Below are positions 25,122 to 32,845 of a stretch of 36,663 nt of DNA, in pieces. Location: assembly GCA_947577075.1 (NCBI GenBank), contig CANPTW010000025.1:1-36663 (forward strand), read 5' to 3'. Position 1 is the stretch's first letter. Each line of letters begins with the position of its first letter. Source of the stretch: an uncultured Oscillibacter sp. (GTDB taxonomy: Bacteria; Bacillota; Clostridia; Oscillospirales; Oscillospiraceae). The translations under genes were made by a program, and so were the position numbers. Below the pieces are notes generated by a model. The model was given only the letters and a program-made list of their open reading frames with translations. It was not told where the DNA came from and searched no databases.

Positions 25122-25481
25122 ATGTATACATTTAATCATTTCAACTTCAACGTCGCCGATCTGGACCGCTCCCTGGCCTTCTACAAAGAGGCCCTGGGCC
25201 TGGAGCCGATCCGCCGCAAGGAGGCGGAGGACGGCAGCTTCGTCATCGTCTTCCTGGGGGACCGCCGGACCACCTTCCGCCTGGAGCTGACGTGGCTGCG
25301 GGACCACCCCCAGAAGTACGACCTGGGAGAGTGCGAATTCCACCTCGCTTTGAAGGCCGAGGACTACGAGGCGGCCCACGCCAAGCACAAGGAAATGGGC
25401 TGCGTCTGCTTTGAAAACCCCGCCATGGGCATTTACTTCATCACGGACCCCGACGGGTATTGGATTGAGATCATTCCGTAA
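25122..25481 (+). CDS. VOC/glyoxalase-fold metalloprotein
   Basis: A 119-residue single-chain VOC protein with two beta-alpha-beta-beta-beta units. The N-terminal unit is HFNFNVADLDRSLAFYKEALG; the C-terminal unit ends FITDPDGYWIEIIP. The four usual metal ligands are in place: His6, Glu55 (FRLEL), His74 (EFHLAL) and Glu116 (WIEII), as in glyoxalase I, so it should bind a divalent metal. Family reactions include methylglyoxal isomerisation, epimerisation and antibiotic inactivation; the substrate is not predictable. ATG 25122 has GGAGG upstream and lies 15 bases after the HAD stop. A shared terminator follows. Confidence 0.9.
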   Translation: MYTFNHFNFNVADLDRSLAFYKEALGLEPIRRKEAEDGSFVIVFLGDRRTTFRLELTWLRDHPQKYDLGECEFHLALKAEDYEAAHAKHKEMGCVCFENPAMGIYFITDPDGYWIEIIP

Positions 25482-25544
25482 TCAGGACCGCCGGCCCCTT
25501 TGAGCTGGCGGCCGGCCCGCGGAAAACACTTTTTGGGAAATCTG

Positions 25545-25582
25545 AAAGGACCGCCGTTCCCCCATGGGAAGGGCGGTCCTTT
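25545..25582. terminator. Bidirectional terminator between VOC gene and the arginine locus
   Basis: AAAGGACCGCC/GGCGGTCCTTT (25545-25555 with 25572-25582), with an inner TTCCC/GGGAA stem and TTTTT on the plus strand. Lies between convergent genes. Confidence 0.8.
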
Positions 25583-25589
25583 TTCTGCC

Positions 25590-26978
25590 TCAGCCCAGCA
25601 CGGCGCCCACGACCAAAAACATCAGGGTCAGCAGGAAGAAATATAAAATCAGCTTCCAGACATACTTGACCCACTTGTCATAGGGCACGTGGCCCAGGGC
25701 CAGGGCCCCCATCACCACCGCCGCCGTGGGCGTGATGATGTTCACCAGGCCGGAGGCGGACTGGAAGGCCGTCACCACCAGGTCCCCTCCCACCCCGGCA
25801 AAGCGGCCCAGAGGCGCCACCACGGGCACCGACAGCGTGGCCAGGCCCGAGGAGGAGGGAATCAGCACCGTCAGGGGCAGGTACAGCAGGTACACCAGCA
25901 GCACAAAGCTGACGGGGCCCGTCCCGGAGAGGGCCCGCTCCCCCCAGTGGAGAATGGTGTCCGTGATCTGCCCGTCGTTCATCAGCACGGTAATGCCCCG
26001 GCTGATGCCGATGATCAGGGCCACGCCCAGCAGGTCCGCGCACCCGGCCACATAGGTCTCGGCAATTTCCTCCTCCCCCATGCGGTCGATGAGCCCGATG
26101 ATAACGCCGGATACCAGGAACAGGGCGGAGAGCTCCGGGAACCACCAGCCCAGGACCGGCAGGGGAAGGCCCATCTCGTCAAAGGGAATGACGCCGTAGA
26201 TCATGATCAGGAAGGTCAGGGTAAAGACCGCCATGATGACCTTCCGCCTGGGGGTGAACTCCACGGTTTCCTCCATGTTCGCCTGAAGCTTCCCCGCCCC
26301 CACACCGACGACGGACCGGGCGGGGTTCCGCTTCACCCGGGCCGCGTAGGCCATGACAAACCAGATGGCCGCCCCCTCGAAGACGACCCACTGGATGGCC
26401 CGGAGGAGGATGCCCTCCCCCAGGGATACCCCGGCGAAGCCCGCCGCGATGCCCGTGGCGAAGGGGTTCACGGTGGAGCTGATGATGCCCGCCCCGGCCC
26501 CCAGAAGGATGACGGAGATGCCCACCACCGCGTCATAGCCCGCCGCCAGAAAGACGGGAATCAGCAGGGGATAGAAGGCCATCGTCTCCTCCCACATGCC
26601 ATAGGTGGTGCCCCCCAGGCCAAAGGCGATCATCAAAATGGGGATGAGCCACTTTTCCTTTCCCCCCAGGCGCTGGATGATCCGGCCCACGCCGGCGTCC
26701 ACCGCCCCGGTCTTCATCACCACGCCCAGGAAGCCGCCCACCATCAGGATGAAGACGCACACGTCCACCGCGTCGTAAAACCCGGAGAAGGCGGCCTTCA
26801 GCACCGCTCCCGCCCCCTGAGGGGCCTGGGCCACGGCGTGGTAGGTCCCGGCCACGGGAGTCTCGTTCACATATTGGTAGGCTCCCGCCGGAATCAGCCA
26901 GGTGGACACGGCCACTAAGATGATGAGGAGAAACAGGATGGTGTATGCCGTGGGCATACGGAATTTCGCTCTTTCCAA
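25590..26978 (-). CDS. YfcC/ArcD-like basic amino acid antiporter
   Basis: A 462-residue carrier of the YfcC family (DcuC-related) with about 11-12 membrane spans. Telling segments are KFRMPTAYTILFLLIILVA followed by TWLIPAGAYQYV, GGTTYGMWEETMAFYPLLIP, STVNPFATGIAAGF and LIPSSSGLATLSVPVVAPLG. Genes of this family often lie beside arcA/arcB and are taken to exchange arginine for ornithine. That fits here, where it is 14 bases after arcB. The preferred start is TTG 26978, which has AAAGGGGGG seven bases upstream and supplies the expected short cytoplasmic N terminus; ATG 26957 is the alternative. It would complete the arginine deiminase pathway by supplying substrate. Confidence 0.85.
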   Translation of the reverse strand: MERAKFRMPTAYTILFLLIILVAVSTWLIPAGAYQYVNETPVAGTYHAVAQAPQGAGAVLKAAFSGFYDAVDVCVFILMVGGFLGVVMKTGAVDAGVGRIIQRLGGKEKWLIPILMIAFGLGGTTYGMWEETMAFYPLLIPVFLAAGYDAVVGISVILLGAGAGIISSTVNPFATGIAAGFAGVSLGEGILLRAIQWVVFEGAAIWFVMAYAARVKRNPARSVVGVGAGKLQANMEETVEFTPRRKVIMAVFTLTFLIMIYGVIPFDEMGLPLPVLGWWFPELSALFLVSGVIIGLIDRMGEEEIAETYVAGCADLLGVALIIGISRGITVLMNDGQITDTILHWGERALSGTGPVSFVLLVYLLYLPLTVLIPSSSGLATLSVPVVAPLGRFAGVGGDLVVTAFQSASGLVNIITPTAAVVMGALALGHVPYDKWVKYVWKLILYFFLLTLMFLVVGAVLG

Positions 26979-26992
26979 AGGGAAGCCCCCCT

Positions 26993-27991
26993 TTATTTTC
27001 CGATGGTGGCCACCAGGACGGCCTTGATGGAGTGCATCCGGTTTTCCGCCTCGTCGAAGACCACGCTGTGGCGGCCCCGGAACACCTCGTCGGTAACCTC
27101 CCGGATGTCCACGCCCTTGTCCTTCCACTCCTTGGCCAGCTTCGTCTCAAAATCGTGGAAGGAGGGCAGGCAGTGCATATACAGGACGTCGGGGTTGCCG
27201 GTGGCCTTTATCGTCTCCTCGGTCACCCGGAAGGGGGAGAGCAGCTCCGCCCGCTTGGGGATCAGCTCCTCCTCGCCCATGGAGGCCCAGATATCGCCGT
27301 AGATCATATCCGCCCCCTTGAGGGACCCCATGTCGTCGGTGATTTCAATCAGGCCGCCGTTTTTCCTGGCCTCGGCAAAGACCCGCTTCACCAGCTCCTG
27401 GTCCATCTCCCTGGCCAGCTCCTGGGGGCCCAGGCCCACGAAGTGCATGCCCATCTTGGCCGCGCCGATCATCCAGGCATAGCACATGTTGTTCCGCACG
27501 TCCCCGGGGAAGACCACCTTCATTTTGTTCAGGGGCTTGGCGCAGTGCTCCTCCAGGGTCATCATGTCGGCCAGAATCTGGGTGGGGTGGTCCCAGTCGG
27601 TGAGGCCGTTCCACACGGGGACGCCGGACCACTTCGCCAAGTCCTCCACCACCTGCTGCGCGTAGCCCCGGTACTCGATGCCGTCAAAGAAGCGGCCCAG
27701 CACCTTGGCGGAGTCCTCCAGAGACTCCTTTTTGCCCATCTGAGAGCTGCCCGCGTCCAGATAGGTGACGTGGGCCCCCTCCTGGGTGGCGGCCACCTCG
27801 AAGGAGCACCGGGTCCGGGTGGAGGTCTTCTCGAAGAGCAGCACGATGTGCTTGCCCTTCAGGGCGGGCTCGCAGACGCCGGAGCGGCGCTTGGCCTTCA
27901 GGTCGTGGCCCAGGTCCAGAAGATATCGGATTTCTTCAGGGGTAAAGTCCTCCAGAGTTAAGAAACTCCGGCCTTTTAAATTCAATGCCAT
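26993..27991 (-). CDS. arcB: Ornithine carbamoyltransferase (catabolic, by context)
   Basis: A 332-residue enzyme that interconverts citrulline plus phosphate with ornithine plus carbamoyl phosphate. The carbamoyl-phosphate loop is KTSTRTRCSFE (about 55-65), HPTQ is at 135-138, the ornithine-site SMG is in IWASMGEEE, and MHCLPSFHD is near residue 270. ATG 27991 has AAGGA upstream. It is flanked by arcA upstream and the YfcC carrier downstream, so it probably works in the catabolic direction to make carbamoyl phosphate. A carbamate kinase gene (arcC), needed to harvest ATP from it, is not in the window. Catabolic direction is inferred from gene context. Confidence 0.93.
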   Translation of the reverse strand: MALNLKGRSFLTLEDFTPEEIRYLLDLGHDLKAKRRSGVCEPALKGKHIVLLFEKTSTRTRCSFEVAATQEGAHVTYLDAGSSQMGKKESLEDSAKVLGRFFDGIEYRGYAQQVVEDLAKWSGVPVWNGLTDWDHPTQILADMMTLEEHCAKPLNKMKVVFPGDVRNNMCYAWMIGAAKMGMHFVGLGPQELAREMDQELVKRVFAEARKNGGLIEITDDMGSLKGADMIYGDIWASMGEEELIPKRAELLSPFRVTEETIKATGNPDVLYMHCLPSFHDFETKLAKEWKDKGVDIREVTDEVFRGRHSVVFDEAENRMHSIKAVLVATIGK

Positions 27992-28426
27992 TGGTATCGT
28001 CCTTCCTTTGTTAGAAAATACCTGCCCTGACGGGCGGGGGAGTCAACAGCCATGATGATGGCTGGTTCATTGCACCCCCCATTTGTCTTCGGCCTAAGAG
28101 CCGCCGCTTTGCGGCGGTTGGCCTCCGACACGCGTCTGCGGACGCAGTCTCTTTATCCTTCCAGAAGGAAAAGAGAAAACGGGCCGTGCACGGTCCAAAA
28201 GAGAAAAGGAAGTAACTGGGACCTTCTATCGGTAAACTACCTTGTGGGGCCCGGTCCCCCGACCGGGCCATTCCCCCCAGCGCGCAGGCAGTACTTCCGG
28301 TTTCACGAATGTCTTCTGCCCGCGGCGCAGTTTGAGCGGGAGTTTGGATATTATCGAATGGACCAGCGCCGATTTCCGCTGCCGCTGCCCTGGCTGAATA
28401 TCTCCACTCTCAACTCTCCACTCTGC
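27992..28426. other. Unusually long non-coding gap between arcA and arcB
   Basis: 435 bases with no believable gene. Contents: hairpin AGCCAT/ATGGCT (28049-28063), repeat unit at 28090-28155, hairpin GGCCCGGTC/GACCGGGCC (about 28247-28268), and a short pyrimidine-rich direct repeat (CTCCACTCT near 28399 and 28413). Operons of this type usually have short gaps, so an insertion of repeat material is likely. No promoter is clear for arcB alone. Confidence 0.6.
28090..28155 (+). repeat. Interspersed repeat with GCCGCCGC hairpin, copy 1
   Basis: CTAAGAGCCGCCGC...GCGGCGGTTG followed by a second hairpin (GCGTC/GACGC) and ending near ATCCTTCC. An inverted, roughly two-thirds identical copy lies at about 34325-34395, aligned through both hairpins and the spacer. 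Confidence 0.55.
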
Positions 28427-29653
28427 TTACGGGTCCTCCCGCCAGAGCGGCATACTCATGCACCGGGGCCCGCCCCGGCCGCGGCTCAGCTCCGCGCTGG
28501 GAATGGTGTGGACCTTGATGCCCGCTTCCTCCAAGGAGCGGTTCGTCACATAGTTCCGGGAATACACCACCACCTCGCCGGGGGCGATGGCCAGGGTGTT
28601 GCTGCCGTCGTTCCACTGCTCCCGGGCCGCGTCCACCTCGCTGCCCCGGCCGCACTCGATGAGCGTCACATGATCCAGGCCCAGGTGCTCTTTTAAAATG
28701 TCCTCCAGGCGGCCGTCCTGCTGCTCAATCCGCATTTTCCCGTCCTCGTCCAGCTCCATGACGAAGACCGTGATGCTGGAGAGGATGTTGGGGTGCACCG
28801 TGAACTTGTCCCGGTCCACCATGGTGAACACCGTGTCCAGGTGCATGAAGGACCGGCTCTTGGGGATGTTGAAGGCGAGAATCTTCTTGAAGCTCGTCCG
28901 GCTGTAGGTCAGCACCGCCTCTGCCAGCGTGTCGATGGAGTCCCCCTTGGTCCGCTGGGAAATGCCCACCCCCAGCACCTGGGGGCTGAGGATCAGGATG
29001 TCCCCGCCCTCCAGGGAGGAGACTTCGCCCCGGTCGTACCACCGGGGGGCGTGCATATACTCCGGATTGTGCTCAAAGATGAACTTGCCGAACAGCGTCT
29101 CCCGGTTCCGGGTTTCCGTCAGCATCTTGTGGATAGACACGCCGGTGCCGATGGTGGCGAAGGGGTCCCGGGTAAAATAGAGATTCGGCATGGGGTCCAC
29201 CACGAAGGGATACCCGTCTCCGGCGGTGCTGAGAAGGTCCGCCAGCTTCTCGCTCTCGCCGTGAAGCTCGCTCTTGCGCACGCCGGCCATCATGGTGGAA
29301 ACCATCTGCTTATCCGGCATCCTTCCCAGGTACTCCCCCAGCAGCACCCGGCTGCGGTGCTCCTTGATTCCCGCCTCGTTCAGGAACTGGACCACCAGCT
29401 CCTTCCGGACCTCGTCGCTGGTAATGGAATTCACCACCAGGTCCGTGAGGTAGACCACGTCGACGCCCTGCTGGCGGAGGCAGTCGGCGAAGGCGTCGTG
29501 CTCTTTCTGGGCCTCCCGGAGATAGGGGATGTCGTCAAATAAAAGGCGCTCCAGATACTCGGGCATCAGGTTTTCCAGCTCCTGGCCGGGGCGGTGGAGC
29601 AGGACCTTTTTCAGCCGCCCGATTTCGGAGGTATTATGGATTCCCGTTTCCAA
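28427..29653 (-). CDS. arcA: Arginine deiminase
   Basis: A 408-residue enzyme, the family's usual length, hydrolysing arginine to citrulline and ammonia, the first step of the arginine deiminase pathway. Family motifs: [17 protein letters not shown] near the N terminus, [41 protein letters not shown] (substrate/catalytic Asp and His) and C-terminal [13 protein letters not shown] with catalytic Cys398. The start codon is TTG 29653, nine bases after AAAGGAG; no ATG matches the conserved N terminus as well. It should work with arcB, but 435 bases with repeats separate the two. A terminator for the GNAT gene lies just upstream, so arcA has its own promoter, not identified. Confidence 0.95.
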   Translation of the reverse strand: METGIHNTSEIGRLKKVLLHRPGQELENLMPEYLERLLFDDIPYLREAQKEHDAFADCLRQQGVDVVYLTDLVVNSITSDEVRKELVVQFLNEAGIKEHRSRVLLGEYLGRMPDKQMVSTMMAGVRKSELHGESEKLADLLSTAGDGYPFVVDPMPNLYFTRDPFATIGTGVSIHKMLTETRNRETLFGKFIFEHNPEYMHAPRWYDRGEVSSLEGGDILILSPQVLGVGISQRTKGDSIDTLAEAVLTYSRTSFKKILAFNIPKSRSFMHLDTVFTMVDRDKFTVHPNILSSITVFVMELDEDGKMRIEQQDGRLEDILKEHLGLDHVTLIECGRGSEVDAAREQWNDGSNTLAIAPGEVVVYSRNYVTNRSLEEAGIKVHTIPSAELSRGRGGPRCMSMPLWREDP

Positions 29654-29761
29654 ATGGGCTCACTCCTTTTGCGTTCAAATCGTTGGGTGTTGTTAGGGTC
29701 CCTGATTTCGGCGGTTTCATGCGCGGCGGAAAAATTTCCAGCGTCCGGCCGACCATATTCG

Positions 29762-29798
29762 AAAAAAATACGCCGCCCCGGCTCATCGCCGGAGCGGC
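29762..29798 (-). terminator. Strong terminator upstream of arcA
   Basis: Ten-bp stem GCCGCTCCGG/CCGGGGCGGC (one wobble) followed by GTA and seven Ts on the minus strand. It ends the GNAT transcript, or attenuates transcription into arcA. Confidence 0.75.
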
Positions 29799-29907
29799 CT
29801 ATTTCCGCGGGACATCCATTCCCCGGGGGAGGCGGTTTTCCGCCGGAGTTCCCTCCAAGCTCCAGAAAACCGGCGAAGCCCCCCGGCCCCGTCAGCGGGT
29901 GGCATTT

Positions 29908-30432
29908 TTAAGCATGCCCCCGGCAAAGCGGCGGAAGCAGTTTGTCGTACGCCAGCTTCGCGCCTCCCTGGAATACAATGGTCCCGCAGTTTACGTACCC
30001 GTTTTTTCTCAGAATATGCTGCATCCGCTTGTTTGGAAAATCCGTGTCCACGCGAATCATGGCTACCTTTTTTCGTTCGCAAAGCTCCTCGACCAGCCGG
30101 AAGGCCTCGTCCGCCAGGCCCATTCCCCGAAACGCGGAATCAAACGCCATTCGGTGGACGACCGCATAGGGTCCTTCCCCCCTCCAGGCTCCCTCGATGT
30201 CCCGATAGGCCGGCTCCCCGTCGAAGTCGACGCACATATACCCGGCGATCCTGCCGTCCACCATAAGGGCGCAGCCCTTTCCTGCCCGAATGTCCTCCCG
30301 CACCGTGTCAAGGGCGGGATAGTTCTCCGTCCACTGGGTAAACCCCTGCTCCCGCTGAAATTCCCGTCCCATTTGGATGATCTCGTAGTACCGCTCCGCG
30401 TACTCCATCACTGCCGGCTCAAGTGTATTCAT
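29908..30432 (-). CDS. GNAT-family acetyltransferase
   Basis: A 174-residue single-domain GNAT protein. ATG 30432 follows AAAGGA by about nine bases; an upstream ATG (30492) overlaps the promoter and a hairpin and is less likely. The acetyl-CoA pyrophosphate loop is seen as HRMAFDSAFRGMGLADEAFRLVEE (Q/RxxGxG/A form). The N-terminal helix FQREQGFTQWTENYPALDTVREDI and the substrate-lobe strand GYMCVDFDGEPAYRDIEGAW are typical of a subfamily often annotated only as N-acetyltransferase. The C-terminal FPNKRMQHILRKNGYVNCGTIVFQGGAKLAYDKLL is also characteristic of that subfamily. The acceptor is unknown. Own promoter and terminator, so probably monocistronic. Confidence 0.88.
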   Translation of the reverse strand: MNTLEPAVMEYAERYYEIIQMGREFQREQGFTQWTENYPALDTVREDIRAGKGCALMVDGRIAGYMCVDFDGEPAYRDIEGAWRGEGPYAVVHRMAFDSAFRGMGLADEAFRLVEELCERKKVAMIRVDTDFPNKRMQHILRKNGYVNCGTIVFQGGAKLAYDKLLPPLCRGHA

Positions 30433-30456
30433 CTGCTTTGATCCTTTCTGTGGTCC

Positions 30457-30478
30457 GGAAGCGGGCGCTCCCGCTTCC
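30457..30478 (-). other. Leader hairpin upstream of the GNAT gene
   Basis: Perfect nine-bp stem GGAAGCGGG/CCCGCTTCC with CGCT loop, between promoter and ribosome site in the 5' leader (minus strand). No U run. Role unknown. Confidence 0.45.
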
Positions 30479-30490
30479 TGTTCTGCCGAC

Positions 30491-30519
30491 ATTTTACATC
30501 AGAAGGATTGTTTTGTAAA
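30491..30519 (-). promoter_or_regulatory. GNAT gene promoter
   Basis: Minus strand TTTACA, 17 bases, TAAAAT, in an AT-rich island about 60 bases before the start. Confidence 0.6.
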
Positions 30520-30595
30520 ACGAAAATATTTTAATATACACTTCAAAAAAATCAAACTATCGAGGGGGACGGTCCCACCAGCCGGAGGCGGCTGC

Positions 30596-31810
30596 CTAGG
30601 AAGCCGCCTCCACATGGCCCGCATCATGTTCCGCGTCTGCCGCGGGTTCCTCTTTCGCCAGCAGCACCGCCGCGAAGCGCTCCGCGAAGAGCCGCCCCGC
30701 CAGGGCCGCCTCTTCCGGGGAGTTCCCGGCGGCTCCCACCTCCAGCAGCAGCGACCCGGTGGTGGCGTGCTGGTTGTACCGGGAGTTCCGCAGCAGCACG
30801 GGGCGCATCAGCGTGGGATAGCGCTCCAGGATATCCTGCTGCACCGCCGCCGCCAGCTTCAAATTCTCCAGCCAGTCCGGGTGCTCCAGGCCGCTGCCGT
30901 CGCTTCCCATCACCAGGGACATCTGGGCCGGAACGCCCACGCCCCCGATTTCGGAGACTACCTTGTACTGGTTCCCCTGCCCGTCCTCAATGGCGTCCCG
31001 GTGGACGTCCAGGATGAACCGGATGGAGGGATACTGCTCCAGGTACTTCCGGATGGAGACCAGCGCCCGGTCATAGGCCCCGGTGTAGTTGGGATAGTCG
31101 TACAGCGTCCGGTCGTGGAGCACGGAGACGCCCGCCGCCCCAAGGACCTCCGCCATCTCGTCCCCCACCTTCACCACGTTGTAGCGGTAATCCGTCGTCC
31201 GGCAGTTCCCGGACCAGACAATTCCCTCCGTCCCGGGGGCGGGGGTATACGCCTCGCTGCCGTGGGTATGGAGAATCAAAATCTGGGGCTCCCCCTCCCC
31301 CAGGGCCGCCGCGAAGGGCTTCTGGAGCTCCGGAACGGACAGCTCATGGCCGGTGGAATTGCTGATGTAGACCCGTCCGCAGACGGTGTAGCCGCTGGGG
31401 TCCGTGGGAATCAGCGTCTTGGCGGGAACGCCGTTGTCCTCCGCCGGGGCCGCCGGCTCCACCGGCGTCTCCTCCACCGGAACCGTTACGGGAGCCCGCG
31501 TCTCCCCGTCCTCCTCCGGGGACTCCTGGCGCTCCAGGGACCAAAGCGCCGCCACGTCGTCCCTGGCGGCGCTCAGCAGGGGCGACTCGCCGATGGCCAG
31601 GACCGCCGCCGGAGACAGGCTGTCCCGGGTCCAAAGGTCCCCCAGCTCCCAGCGGAGCATCCGCTCAGGCAGGGCGGAGGCCAGAGCCGCCGCCGCGGCC
31701 GCGGCCGTGTCGCTTCCGGCGGTGACGGCGGCGACCCACAAAGTGCCCGCCGCCAGCAGCCCCGCCTCCACCCGGCGGAGGAAGCCCGCCGAGGATCTCT
31801 TTTGTTTCAT
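30596..31810 (-). CDS. spoIIP: Stage II sporulation protein P (SpoIIP)
   Basis: A 404-residue membrane-anchored peptidoglycan amidase/endopeptidase, part of the DMP complex that drives engulfment. One N-terminal transmembrane segment (about 14-32), then an Ala/Glu/Pro-rich linker to about 130. The catalytic domain has ILILHTHGSEAY (His181, His183), FILDVHRDA (His270) and NQHATTGSLLLEVG (Glu357), matching the zinc-binding SpoIIP domain. ATG 31810 has AGAGGTGAGG upstream. It is one of the clearest signs that this organism makes endospores. Partner genes (spoIID, spoIIM, gpr) are not in the window. A sigma-E-like promoter lies just upstream. Confidence 0.93.
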   Translation of the reverse strand: MKQKRSSAGFLRRVEAGLLAAGTLWVAAVTAGSDTAAAAAAALASALPERMLRWELGDLWTRDSLSPAAVLAIGESPLLSAARDDVAALWSLERQESPEEDGETRAPVTVPVEETPVEPAAPAEDNGVPAKTLIPTDPSGYTVCGRVYISNSTGHELSVPELQKPFAAALGEGEPQILILHTHGSEAYTPAPGTEGIVWSGNCRTTDYRYNVVKVGDEMAEVLGAAGVSVLHDRTLYDYPNYTGAYDRALVSIRKYLEQYPSIRFILDVHRDAIEDGQGNQYKVVSEIGGVGVPAQMSLVMGSDGSGLEHPDWLENLKLAAAVQQDILERYPTLMRPVLLRNSRYNQHATTGSLLLEVGAAGNSPEEAALAGRLFAERFAAVLLAKEEPAADAEHDAGHVEAAS

Positions 31811-31830
31811 AAGCCCTCACCTCTTGGACA

Positions 31831-31859
31831 ACCCTATGCGCAAGGGCTTCCAAATATGC
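31831..31859 (-). promoter_or_regulatory. Candidate sigma-E promoter of spoIIP
   Basis: Minus strand GCATATT, 14 bases, CATAGGGT, close to the sigma-E consensus (KMATATT, 14-15, CATACANT) with two mismatches in the -10. The expected transcript start leaves a short leader containing the ribosome site. Confidence 0.45.
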
Positions 31860-31910
31860 CGGGTTCCCGCTCCCTCCCCCGGAAACCCGCCGGGCTCATC
31901 CCCTCCCCAC

Positions 31911-31938
31911 TTGTACATTCCCAAAATTATGATATAAT
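31911..31938 (+). promoter_or_regulatory. Thioesterase promoter
   Basis: TTGTAC (31911-31916), 16 bases, TATAAT (31933-31938), with TG of an extended -10. A seven-bp hairpin (GGGGGCC/GGCCCCC, about 31953-31971) lies in the leader. Confidence 0.6.
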
Positions 31939-31993
31939 GGATTCCATAATAACGGGGGCCCCTCCGGCCCCCCAGTGGAGGAATCAGCAAATC

Positions 31994-32740
31994 ATGCAGG
32001 ACTTCAAGCAGCGTTCCATGGAAAACGGCTACTTCCGCCAGGAGGAGCTCACCTTTTGGGACTGCGACCGGGAGCAGCGGGTCCGGACCGCCGCTCTTTT
32101 AAGCAAAATGGCCGCCTTCGCGGGCTATGACTACGACGCCCGGGGCCTGACCCACGAAGTGCTTTGGGCCAATCGGGAGGTATTCCTCCTCTCCAGGGCG
32201 GCCCTCCGCATCCACGACTGCCCCCGGGCCGGCGACGTGCTGGACATCACCACCTGGGAGGCCGGGGCCAAGGCCGCCCATATGAGAAGGAACTATGAGA
32301 TGGCGGACCGGGAGGGCCGGGTCCTGGTTTCCGCCCGGACGGACTGGATCCTGGTGGACCCCGAGACCCGGAGGATTCTGCGCCCCTCGTCCTTCACCGC
32401 CAAGCCCCTGATGTGCTCGGACCGGCCCCTGGACTGCCCGGAGACCCGGAAGCTTCTCCCGCCCCGGGAGGGGCGGGAGGATTTGGGCGCCCGGACGGTC
32501 CGCTGGTCCGACCTGGACGGCAACGGGCACCTCTTCAGCGGGAACTACGGCGACATCGTCTGGGACGCCCTGCCGGAGGACCTCCAGCCCCGGGTCCCCC
32601 GGGAGTTTCACATCAATTACAGCCGGGAAGCCGTCCTGGGGGATACGCTCCGCCTGGAGGGCTGCCGGAGCCGGGAGGGCTATTTCGTGGAGGGCCTGGG
32701 CCCCCACGGCCCCTGCTTCACGGCACTGTGCGTGTTTTGA
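31994..32740 (+). CDS. Acyl-ACP thioesterase
   Basis: A 248-residue double hot-dog protein like the bacterial FatA/FatB group, which releases free fatty acid from acyl-ACP. The first hot-dog has the hydrophobic helix (RTAALLSKMAAFAGYDYDARGL). It is followed by VFLLSRAALRIHDCPRAGDVLDITTWEAG and the strand RTDWILVDPETRRILRPSS. The second has the active-site-like VRWSDLDGNGHLFSGNYGDIVWDAL (Asn177 and His179). Start ATG 31994; GGAGG lies 12 bases upstream, slightly far. Divergent from spoIIP. Whether it feeds fatty acids for membrane or export is not shown by context. Confidence 0.88.
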   Translation: MQDFKQRSMENGYFRQEELTFWDCDREQRVRTAALLSKMAAFAGYDYDARGLTHEVLWANREVFLLSRAALRIHDCPRAGDVLDITTWEAGAKAAHMRRNYEMADREGRVLVSARTDWILVDPETRRILRPSSFTAKPLMCSDRPLDCPETRKLLPPREGREDLGARTVRWSDLDGNGHLFSGNYGDIVWDALPEDLQPRVPREFHINYSREAVLGDTLRLEGCRSREGYFVEGLGPHGPCFTALCVF

Positions 32741-32763
32741 AAATTTTTCCGGGGAACCCACCC

Positions 32764-32792
32764 TTGACGGTTGATTTTCCCAGGTATATAAT
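32764..32792 (+). promoter_or_regulatory. SLH-protein promoter
   Basis: TTGACG, 17 bases, TATAAT, about 50 bases before the ATG. Confidence 0.7.
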
Positions 32793-32845
32793 CGGAATAT
32801 GGAGGATTCCGGCAAACCGCCGCCGGAAAAGAAAGGAGACTTTTC

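Noticed and set aside
28011..28426. Small open frames in the arcA-arcB gap
   Set aside because: They overlap repeat hairpins, have no ribosome site and no codon bias like neighbours.
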